Of a DNA stretch of 64,000 bases, positions 56,508-64,000 are shown in pieces. A program made the translations under genes and the position numbers. A model generated the notes under the pieces. The model was not told where the DNA came from. It ran no database searches and worked only from the letters and a program-made list of their open reading frames with translations. Every line of letters begins with the position of its first letter. Positions within the stretch are counted from its first letter, which is position 1. Origin of the DNA: Dipteris shenzhenensis (Eukaryota > Polypodiophyta > Polypodiopsida > Gleicheniales); the NCBI GenBank assembly GCA_047967505.1, contig CM106540.1. One strand, written 5' to 3'.

Positions 56508-58916
56508 CTATTCTATCAAGTTATGGATATCATCGCTAGAAACTTCATTGATAAAGAATAGTTGTGGCTTATCCCATGCTGACTCATTCTTAAAGAAGTC
56601 ATCTTCTGAGACTCCCCTGAAGTTGACAAGCTTTCCAGACTCTGCCGTAACCTCTACATTGAATTGAAAGCTTTGGTGCATATCTGTCGGCATTCTTATC
56701 TCGTTGATTAATCTTTCCACATATGCAACCACCTGTTGTGGGATCTCTTTTCTCATATAAGAGGTTACTATTTCCGACCCATCTTCATCCTTTTTAATCC
56801 ACCTGTTTGCCCATAGCTTTACCTTGGGTGTTGACAAAGAAGCTATATGCTTCACCACATTATAGTCAATGTTGCAATGAGTAAGTGGAATTTGTTTCTC
56901 TGACAGCAAATACTTGATGGCACTATGCACTGCATCACGCCTCACCTGTACATTGATGCATTCTTCCATGCAGTGGTCTTTGTCTTTTTTTCCAAAAAAC
57001 CATTCTTTCTTTAAAATTTTTTGTGCTGCCATGGATGCATACTTATCAGGTAAGTACTTTACAGGCCTCCACATCCTTGCCGTCAACTCCTTCTTATCCA
57101 TTACCTTTGACTTGCCGGAGATAAACAAAGGAGCTTCATATGTCAGCTGTCCACGCTCACAAGCAATGCACGTTTCAAGCATCTCATTGAACACTTCAAC
57201 AGGACGAAATATGATAGAAGTGTAGTCGGCATATCTGTCCCTCACCACCTTGAGGCTTGTCATACTTTCTTCCCGCTCTTGGGTTCCCCTAGGCACAACT
57301 GCACTCAAAGAAGTATAAAAGTTTGTGAGTGTGTCGGCGTCTGCTTTTGTGACCTTTCGCTTCAAATCAGGATTTGGAGAACCAAATGTTGTCCATATCA
57401 CCCTTGCCTTCTGTAAGACCTCTGATGTTGAGGATATCTTACGCTTTCCATGGACATAATGATTAAGTCTTTCGGACTCAATCAAATACTTAATCTCATG
57501 CTTGAATATACAGATCGTTGCAGGATAATAATGGAATGAGCTTATCTTTACAAATTGTTCTGGAGTGAGTCTTTTGCCCTCCTTTGCTTCCCTTGCGATC
57601 TGATTACAAGCATAAGCCCAATGTTGACCATCAATGGGCTGGAATCTGCAATGAAGGAGAAATTCCTTCTTGACTTCCTTTAGCATATTCTCTCCTTGTG
57701 CCTCTTCGCCTTGTTCATGTGGAATATTTTTTAGATTGGTTGGACAAAACATTATTGGGCGCAAGACCACATTACTTGCCACAAGTTTCTTACCATCTCT
57801 CAAAGCCTCGTATATTTGCATTGCATAGGATATATCAAGGCTTCGGCTATTAGTAAACAGAGCTGCAGCTTCCACATCTTTGGCATTCACAAACCACGTC
57901 CTTTGACCCCAGATATATCCCACATCATCATCTGTAACTGCTTCATTAAGACGCAGATTAAGATTTTTGATTGATGTGAGTTCATCTTGATCATCTTCAG
58001 CCTCGGATTCTGAGTCTTCTTCATCTTTCTCTTTTTTTGACCGTTTTTCATCCACATTATCTTTCTCTACAGTGGGACGATGTCTTTTCTTACTGCTTGG
58101 AACCGTGGCTCTTGCAGTACTAGCCTTTTGCATTTCACGTCGTGGTTTGCTAGCAAGAGCTTCTAGCATAACTGCAATGGATCGACCTTGATCTTCTTCA
58201 ATTTTTGCTAATTCCCGTGCACTCAAGGCTTGTTTTTCATCATCCTTAGTTACATCCACCATTTCTGGCTCTAGAAGTTTGCGCTCATGTTCTACAGGTT
58301 TGTGACAGTGTGCCTGTTCTTCTTGTCCCTGCATTGAAGTCTGAGCTTTTTGATCTCCTTCATGTGATGATTCTTGCATATGGAGAGCATATTCTGCATT
58401 CTGAAAGTATTCAAACATTATCTTTGAATGCATCCTTTTTGCCACCACACTAGGAAATTGCTCCCAAGTATATGAAAGAGTCTCCAATGCCCTTTGCAGC
58501 TCTGGAAACTTTGATGGTTGAGGAGGAGGCATCACAAAGGTCTTTGCGTCTCTCCTTGACACAATAAAATGCATACCGCCAACTTCAGGATCTGAACTCT
58601 TTGTTAAAATATCCACGAAGGTGTCTTTTCGCTGAATTATTATGCCTACTACAAGGCTTGAAGTCATATCTTTTTTGAAGAAAGTAGCATCCCATGGATC
58701 TTCAACACCATTGAACTCCCTTTTTGACATAAGTAGAAAGAGTCTCTTTTCCTTTTGATGAAGAAACCAAGCTCTTCTACCCATGTGATATCGAGTCCAC
58801 CTACCAAAGCCATTGGGGCTATATTCCTTTCCTTTGAAATTCAAAGTGACATCAGAAACCCATTCTCTGATCTCAGAGTCATTTAGCATAGCCATCACAT
58901 TAGCTGATTGCTCCAT
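56508..58916 (-). CDS. 802-aa N-terminal protein, weak ParB/DGQHR-like segment
   Basis: The start is ATG at 58916, preceded by a good acceptor (TCTTTTCTTGTAG, 58921 upward), which implies an upstream leader exon. Residues 1-130 are unique to me. Residues 270-313 hold a Lys/Arg-rich nuclear-localisation-like stretch (KKRHRP, RSKKEK) and an acidic run (EDSESEAEDDQDE). Residues 384-470 resemble the ParB/sulfiredoxin-like DGQHR pattern: RPIMFCPTNLKNIP, then PIDGQHWAYAC (427-437). Trp replaces the usual Arg of DGQHR. The rest is charged and helical, without a recognised domain. The ParB-like reading is an inference from a short motif. The long open frame is direct evidence that it codes. Confidence 0.6.
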   Translation of the reverse strand: MEQSANVMAMLNDSEIREWVSDVTLNFKGKEYSPNGFGRWTRYHMGRRAWFLHQKEKRLFLLMSKREFNGVEDPWDATFFKKDMTSSLVVGIIIQRKDTFVDILTKSSDPEVGGMHFIVSRRDAKTFVMPPPQPSKFPELQRALETLSYTWEQFPSVVAKRMHSKIMFEYFQNAEYALHMQESSHEGDQKAQTSMQGQEEQAHCHKPVEHERKLLEPEMVDVTKDDEKQALSARELAKIEEDQGRSIAVMLEALASKPRREMQKASTARATVPSSKKRHRPTVEKDNVDEKRSKKEKDEEDSESEAEDDQDELTSIKNLNLRLNEAVTDDDVGYIWGQRTWFVNAKDVEAAALFTNSRSLDISYAMQIYEALRDGKKLVASNVVLRPIMFCPTNLKNIPHEQGEEAQGENMLKEVKKEFLLHCRFQPIDGQHWAYACNQIAREAKEGKRLTPEQFVKISSFHYYPATICIFKHEIKYLIESERLNHYVHGKRKISSTSEVLQKARVIWTTFGSPNPDLKRKVTKADADTLTNFYTSLSAVVPRGTQEREESMTSLKVVRDRYADYTSIIFRPVEVFNEMLETCIACERGQLTYEAPLFISGKSKVMDKKELTARMWRPVKYLPDKYASMAAQKILKKEWFFGKKDKDHCMEECINVQVRRDAVHSAIKYLLSEKQIPLTHCNIDYNVVKHIASLSTPKVKLWANRWIKKDEDGSEIVTSYMRKEIPQQVVAYVERLINEIRMPTDMHQSFQFNVEVTAESGKLVNFRGVSEDDFFKNESAWDKPQLFFINEVSSDDIHNLIE

Positions 58917-59340
58917 AATCCTACAAGAAAAGATAATGAAGAATTTAGATACATACAAGTAAAGTACAATATACAACCCTTGATATAATAAATGTGGAAA
59001 ATAGCCCAAAAGGCTTTACAAGGCTTCATATGGCAATAAATGTGGGAAATAGCCTAAAAGGCTTTACAAGGCTTAAATATTTGTACAAATGTAAAAGAAT
59101 TAGCCAATAAAGCTATACAAGTAATATAAAATGTCGTCTAGTGATAAAGCTTCAATCTTCGTGAAGATTCATGTAATCTGTCCATCCATTGATATCTGAG
59201 CACTGATACCCAACTGGTGCAATCTATCCACTAAAAACTGTTCCACTGATATCCACTTATGCAGCCCACATGATATCCACTTATGCATCCCACTGATACT
59301 CGTTAATTAGTGAATGGTCGGGATGGTCGGGTTTATTACA
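58917..59340. repeat. Local duplication in leader intron
   Basis: AATAGCC(C/T)AAAAGGCTTTACAAGG occurs at about 59000 and 59050, and again at about 59370. The region lies in the presumed 5' intron of the long minus-strand gene. Confidence 0.7.
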
Positions 59341-59900
59341 AGGCGCTTCATATGACAATAAATGTAAAAAATAGCATAAAAGGCTTTACAAGGATTTTTA
59401 TGACAATAAATGAGCTTAAATATTTATACAAATGCAATAAAAATAACCAATAATCATCAAGCTCCAATATGTCCCATGACATGTAATCTGTCCACTGATA
59501 TATGTAATCTGTCCACTGATATCTGCTCATGCAATCTGTCCACTGATATCTGCTCATGCAATCTGCCCACTGATAAACTTCTTGGTAAATGGTAAAAGGT
59601 CTTATTTAATAGCATGTTATGAGTGTTAAACCGCATGTGAGCGAAGGGACTGACAACGATTAGGAACTAGTTAGAAAAATTTGAGCATGGCTTCGATTGG
59701 CAACTTGGAGAATTGTCTCTCCTCTAAGGCAATCTAATCTATGCTAAACTATGCTAAACCAACCGTCGAAGCGAAGAAAAGCAATAAATAATTTCTTTTT
59801 CTGTGTTCATTTTAATGTGCTGGGGTTTAAGAGGCTTAAATATGCAAAAGAAGGGGTTGTGATGTAGAGGCTAAACCTGCATGTGATATAAATAAAGAAC
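59340..59900. repeat. Dispersed repeat, copy 2
   Basis: Direct-orientation relative of 38030-38520 (best block 59590-59880). It includes a short tandem array around GATATCTGCTCATGCAATCT at 59490-59575. Confidence 0.7.
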
Positions 59901-60013
59901 AAGTATCTAAAGAAAAGTTAACATTTTTCAATTTAAAAGATGAATATATATAAAAACATTATCTCACCTTCAAAACAAACCATAAATTCACTCTTTTATA
60001 ATTTTTTAAAAGT

Positions 60014-60649
60014 ATAATATAAAAGATGTAAATATATAAAACTCTCTTTACTTTCTCTCTCTCTCTCTCTCTCTCTCTACTCCTAAATCTCTTTGTAGCC
60101 ATAGTCAAGACACCTCATTCTCTTTCTTAATCTCTCTCTCTCTCTCTCTATAACTCTTAAGTATTTTTCTCTCTATCCTCATCCCACTTATTCTCTCTCT
60201 CCCTCTCCCTCCCTCTAGCAGAGAAGTTTCATTCCTCTCTCTCTCTCCCTCTCTCTCCCTCTCTCTCTTTCTCTCTCCCTCTCTCTCTTTCTCTCTCTCT
60301 CCCTCTCTCTCCCTACTCTCTCCCTCCCTCAAGCAGCCACGGTCCCCAAGAGACCCGCTTCTCTCTCTTAATCTCTCTCCCCCTCTCTCCTCTCTCTTTC
60401 TTTCCCTCCCTACTCTTCTCTCTCATTTAAAAATATAATATAAAAGATGTAAATATATAAAACTCTCTTTACTTTCTCTCTCTCTCTCTCTCTCGACTCC
60501 TAAATCTCTTTGTAGCCATAGTCAAGACACCTCATTCTCTCTCTTAATCTCTCTCTCTCTCTCTTTGACAACTCTTAAGTATTTTTCTCTCTATCCTCAT
60601 CCCACTTATTCTCTCTCTCCCTCTCCCTCCCTCTAGCACAGAAGTTTCA

Positions 60650-60702
<53 letters not shown>

Positions 60703-60930
60703 AAGTCTCCCTCTTCTCTTCTCTCTCTCTCTCTCTTTTCCTCTCTCCTCTCGCCACGTTTCATTCCCATAAACATCTCTCTCTCTCTCCCTCTCTCTCT
60801 TTCCCTCTCTCTCTTTCTCTCTCTCCCTCTCTCTCTTTCTCTCTCCCTCTCTCTCCCTACTCTCTCCCTCTCTCAAGTAGCCACGGCCCCCAAGAGACCC
60901 GCTTCTCTCTCTTAATCTCTCTCCCCCTCT
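60014..60930. repeat. 421-bp tandem segmental duplication, CT-rich
   Basis: A unit starting ATAATATAAAAGATGTAAAT at 60014 recurs at 60435. Both carry the same unique stretch (TTTGTAGCCATAGTCAAGAC) and long (CT)n runs. (CT)n DNA continues to about 61130. Arg/Glu-rich frames on the minus strand are artefacts of the dinucleotide. Confidence 0.9.
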
Positions 60931-61400
60931 CTCCTCTCTCTTTACCCGCTTCTCTCTCTTAATCTCTCTCCGCCTCTCTCCTCTCTCTTTCTTTCCCTCC
61001 CTACTCTTCTCTCTCATTTAAGGAGCCCCTCTTCTCTGTGTGAATCTCTCTCTCTCTCTCCCTCTCTCCCTCTCCTCTCTCATTTAAGGAGCCCCTCTTC
61101 TCTCTCTTAATTTCTCTCTTTCCCTCCCTCCCTATTCTCCCATTTCTCAAATTTACAAACTCAAATATAAATAAAAAACTAATTAAAATAGAACTCAAAA
61201 ACTCAAATAAGAAACTAATTTAAAAAGAATTGTAATGTCTTCTAAAAGACCACTCTCCTTAAAAACTTTAAGAATAAACTAATTGAAAAAGAATTATAAG
61301 TAAAGAAAAAGAATTACAATACGAATTTTAAGAAATAGAACTCAAAAACCTTAACAAGAAACTAATTAAAAAGAATTGTAAGTAAAGAAATAGAATTACA
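60931..61400. other. CT-rich then A-rich leader-intron DNA
   Basis: (CT)n to about 61130, then A-rich DNA with repeats of AGAATTGTAAGTAAAGAAA-type words. No gene. Confidence 0.55.
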
Positions 61401-61426
61401 AGACGAATAAAAAAGAATGCAAGTAC

Positions 61427-61560
61427 CTGGAAAAAGTGAAAAAAGTAAGGCTCGGCTTATCCTTTCTCTTCCGCTCTTGGTTGCTTCAATGAAATGAGGA
61501 GAGAGTTAAAACTAGTCCACTCCTCCTACGCATAAATTTGAATTTTCAAAAAAGAGAGGG
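61427..61560 (-). promoter_or_regulatory. First-exon/promoter region, copy 1
   Basis: On the minus strand a leader-like segment containing CATTTCATTGAAGCAA ends in TTTTTCCAG followed by the donor GTACTTGCA (61427/61426). It resembles 62911-63050, which has the same donor and leader words. A weak AT box (ATTTATGCG) lies upstream. It probably supplies a 5' UTR exon for the gene at 51.8-58.9 kb. Confidence 0.5.
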
Positions 61561-61639
61561 AAATTTGAATTCATTATAAATTTGAATTCAAATTTGTGTT
61601 CAACATTCTTCTTATACTTTCTTCTCATATGTTCCTTTT

Positions 61640-61800
61640 GAATTCAAATTTATGTTCAACATTCTTCTTGATACTTTCTTCAACATTCTTCTCGATTCTC
61701 GTAAGTCCTTTTCATTCTCGTAAGTCCTTTTCATTCTTCTCGTAAGTCCTTTTCATTCTCGTAAGTCCTTTTCATTCTTCTCGTAAGTCAAATTTTATTT
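61640..61800. repeat. 21-bp minisatellite
   Basis: Units of CTCGTAAGTCCTTTTCATT with small variants, about six copies. Confidence 0.85.
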
Positions 61801-61829
61801 TTCGTTCTTGCTCGTGATAGTAAGTCAAA

Positions 61830-62860
61830 TCCTCCTCTCCCATCTCTCTCCTTCTGCTCCCTCCTCTCCTCTTCCTCTCTCTCTCTCCTCTCTCTCCTTC
61901 CTCTCCTCTCCCTCCCTCCATCCATCCCTCGACCCAACCCTCTCCTCCAGCCTCCTTCCCTCCCCTCCCTCCGCCGCCAAAACTCCTCTCTCGACCCCTC
62001 CCTTCCCCTCGCCCCCCCTCCTTCCCCAAAATCCCCCTCCCCCTCCCCCTCCCCCTCCCCTCCCGCTACCCTTCCCCCTCTCCCGTCCTAACCTCTTCCT
62101 CCCCTACCCCTTTTTCCCCCTACCCCCTTTTAACCTTCCCCCCTTTTCCCCACCCCCCTTGGCGACCCCCCCAACCCTTCCACCCTCTTCCCCACTCTCC
62201 CTTTGGCCCCCTCTCAACCCTCCCTCCCTCCTTGGCGACACCCCCCCTTCACCCGGGCTGGCCGCCAGCCCCCCCTCCTTCACTCTTTCCCACCCCCCCT
62301 CCTCTCACCCATCCCCCCCCTCTTCACCCTCCCTCCTCTCACCCATCCCCCCCCTCCTCTCACCCATCCCCCCCCCTCTTCACCCCCCCCCTCTTCACCC
62401 TCCCCCCCCTCAGCCGCTCCCCGCCCCTCCCCCCCTCAGCCGCGCCCCCACCCTCCCCCCCCCCTTCACTACCCGCCAGCCCCCCCCCCTCTTCACCCTC
62501 CCCCCCCTTCGCAACCCCTCCCCCTCCCTGGGCTGGCGGCCGCGGCCGCCAGCCCCCCCCCTCTTCACCCTCCCCCCCCCTCCCCCCCTCAGCCGCGCCC
62601 CCCTCCTCCCCCCCTCAGCCGCTCCCCGCCCCCCCTCTCAGCCGCTCCCCCCCCCTCTCAGCCGCCAGCCTCCCTTCCCACCCGCTTCCCTCCCACCCGC
62701 CGCGCCAGCGTCCCCTCCCACCCCCTTCCCTCCCACCCACCTCCCTCTTCGCCCCTTCCTCCCCTCCCTTCCTCCTCCCTCCCCTCCCACCCTCTTCCTC
62801 CCCTCCCTTCCTCCTCCCTCCCCTCCCTCCCCTCCCCTGAACCTTTCTCTCTCTAGTTTC
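61830..62860. repeat. 1-kb C/T tract with C-runs
   Basis: Nearly pure pyrimidine on the plus strand, with dozens of C5-C9 runs and CCCCTCC words. The minus strand is G-run-rich and could form G-quadruplexes, and the duplex could form triplex DNA. The three long Pro-rich plus-strand frames across it are compositional. It separates the two homologous promoter/leader copies. Confidence 0.92.
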
Positions 62861-62910
62861 TCTCTTTTCAAATTTTAAAAAAGAAACTAGAAAAAAAAGT
62901 TTGCAAGTAC

Positions 62911-63141
62911 CTGAAAAAAGTTTGTAAGTTTGCTCTTTCTTGCTTTCTTGCTCTTCCTTCCTTGCTCTCTTGATCGTCCTTGCTTTCTTGCTTTCTTGCT
63001 TCAGTGAATGAAATGAGTGGAGAATGAATGAAGAAGGAAGACTATATATAAGAAAAATTAGGTTTTCCTCCTCCTCTCCTATTGGCTTTCCATTCCTCCC
63101 CTCTCTCCTATTGGCTTTTCATTTATCTCCTCTCCCATTGG
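62911..63141 (-). promoter_or_regulatory. TATA/CCAAT promoter and first exon, copy 2
   Basis: On the minus strand, CCAATGGG (63141-63134) and two CCAATAGG (63114-63107 and 63085-63078) stand upstream of the TATA box CTTATATATAG (63052-63042). Transcription would start at about 63010-63020. The leader (CATTTCATTCACTGAAGCAA) ends with TTTTTTCAG before the donor GTACTTGCA (62911/62910). It is the better of the two promoter candidates for the long minus-strand gene. Confidence 0.65.
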
Positions 63142-63390
63142 CTCCCATTACTCCCCCTCTCCTATTGAACCCCCATCCCTCATCCATTAGCCCTCTTCCC
63201 ATCCATCCATTTCTTCTTCCTCCCCATTGCCACCACTCCCATCCCACATTTCCACCAAGTCCCATACTCCTCCCATTTCCCAAAATCCCATATTTCCCCA
63301 TCTCACCCTCCTCTTTTTCATCCCCTATTAGCTTCCTCACTCATTTCACTCCCTTATTAGCCTACTCCCCTATTACCTTCCCCTCTCCCA
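63142..63390. other. CT-rich promoter flank
   Basis: Pyrimidine-rich with further CCCATT words. No gene seen. Confidence 0.45.
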
Positions 63391-63392
63391 TT

Positions 63393-63604
63393 CCATTCTT
63401 CCCTCCCCACTCTCACTTCCACTTCCCATTACTCACTTGCCATTTAAAAACTATTAATATATTATTATACTATTTTTTATACTTATTATCATACACCCTT
63501 ATTACTTCCCTATCCTATTCCACTCCTCCCTCCTCATTCCCACTTCCACTTCCCATTACTCACTTGCTATACACATTTGCAAACTATTAATATATTATTA
63601 CATG
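63393..63604. repeat. 127-bp tandem duplication
   Basis: Two units sharing CACTTCCCATTACTCACTTG-type text and AAACTATTAATATATTATTA, offset by 127 bp. Confidence 0.85.
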
Positions 63605-64000
63605 ATTTTTTATACTATTTGTAAACTTACATATGGGCAAAATCACAGGTGTCAAAGCGATCCTATTGTGGTCATACAACAACTGTGCTTTTATTCAAGG
63701 GCATATTTATCCTCATCAACAAGCTTATTTACTCAAGGTATGAAGTGCATAATTTGTGCACTAGGTGTTTACTTTGTGCCAAAATTGTTTGCCACACACA
63801 CACACACATATACATATACCGAGAATTTTCTAATATTATCGCATCTACATTTCTCCAATGGGCACAAAACCTTGTACACTCCTCAACCTAGGTCTTATTG
63901 ACTTGCATACAAAGTGGTGCACCCATCTCATAAGTACTTGTTCGGATAACACACCTCCTATGTATTTTATGACGATTGTGCATAACACTAGCAACAAAAT
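63605..64000. other. Intergenic to window end
   Basis: A short (CA)n run at 63794-63808. No gene that I can support. Confidence 0.45.

Larger units (their letters stand above)
51795..58916 (-). pseudogene. Long multi-exon gene: MTase-like region plus three Ulp1 domains
   Basis: I assembled this gene by eye. An 802-residue exon (58916-56508) is followed, after a frame shift near 56500, by a 234-codon segment ending at a donor after 55789. Then come exons 55696-55449, 55327-about 55157, 55073-54984, 54893-54611, 54151-53922, 53838-53668, 53583-53494, 53402-52938, 52810-52640, 52557-52468 and 52380-51795. All have GT/AG sites and matching phases. The order is a ParB/DGQHR-like protein, a partial DNA methyltransferase-like region, and three C48 proteases. 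The lesions I see are the frame shift, TAG at 55214-55216 and TAA at 52203-52205. Functions are inferred and the whole may be a mobile-element polyprotein. Confidence 0.6.

Noticed and set aside
51795-58916. Giant-virus or bacterial contamination as the source of the methyltransferase/protease gene
   Set aside because: Many short exons with plant-type splice sites and surrounding plant transposons argue for nuclear DNA. An ancient foreign origin of the methyltransferase part cannot be excluded.
60105-61017. Arg/Glu-rich minus-strand frames
   Set aside because: They are translations of (CT)n microsatellites.
61808-62878. Long proline/serine-rich plus-strand frames (up to 356 residues)
   Set aside because: All three plus frames are open across a C/T-only tract. 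Composition alone explains this, and there is no domain or splice context.

Overview
The window looks like nuclear DNA of a land plant with a large, repeat-rich genome. A fern or other seedless plant is my guess, but the sequence alone cannot fix the lineage. The pointers are an intact G-type lectin receptor kinase, plant-type Copia, L1-like LINE and Helitron elements, spliceosomal introns, many (CT)n, (CA)n and (TA)n microsatellites, and no prokaryotic operon structure. Only two or three loci look like host genes. Most of the rest is layered transposon debris.

Layout. 1-7.3 kb: a 173-bp tandem repeat, a short four-exon minus-strand gene (1605-2376) that splices in frame but that I do not recognise, and a decayed Helitron RepHel on the minus strand (2793-7068). 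The Helitron helicase carries an internal inverted block at about 3361-3605. 7.3-10.4 kb: intergenic DNA, a candidate tRNA-derived SINE (about 8985-9090) and the 3' half of a Copia element. 10.4-20.6 kb: a compound foldback structure, in which long blocks recur as inverted copies around a central unique region. 21.8-27.8 kb: a complete Copia retrotransposon with near-identical LTRs, initiator-Met primer-binding site and a 5-bp target-site duplication, but with nonsense and frameshift mutations. 28.5-31.0 kb: the intact, intronless receptor-like kinase gene. 31-42.8 kb: microsatellites, a LINE fragment, a second broken Copia, an unrecognised decayed reading frame, and repeats shared with other parts of the window. 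42.8-47.1 kb: a 5'-truncated LINE with a 17-bp target-site duplication inside a (CA)n tract. 49.1-49.5 kb: a probable solo Copia LTR.

50-63 kb holds the most unusual locus, all on the minus strand. A long multi-exon gene (51795-58916, upstream leader exons to about 63.0 kb) starts with an 802-aa nuclear-looking protein containing a weak ParB/DGQHR-like segment. A frameshift separates it from a segment that resembles part of a permuted DNA amino-methyltransferase. Three tandem copies of an Ulp1-type (C48) cysteine protease follow, each split by introns in the same phase and each with a His-Asn-Gln-Cys active-site pattern. Two homologous promoter/first-exon regions lie upstream, separated by about 1 kb of almost pure C/T. 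A 150-aa ORF on the same strand lies downstream.

Nothing here forms an operon. The receptor kinase is an ordinary plasma-membrane signalling gene, and the rest reads as the products and relics of mobile elements. The methyltransferase-like plus triple-protease gene could itself be a large, little-described mobile element or a gene taken from one, but this copy has at least three lesions.
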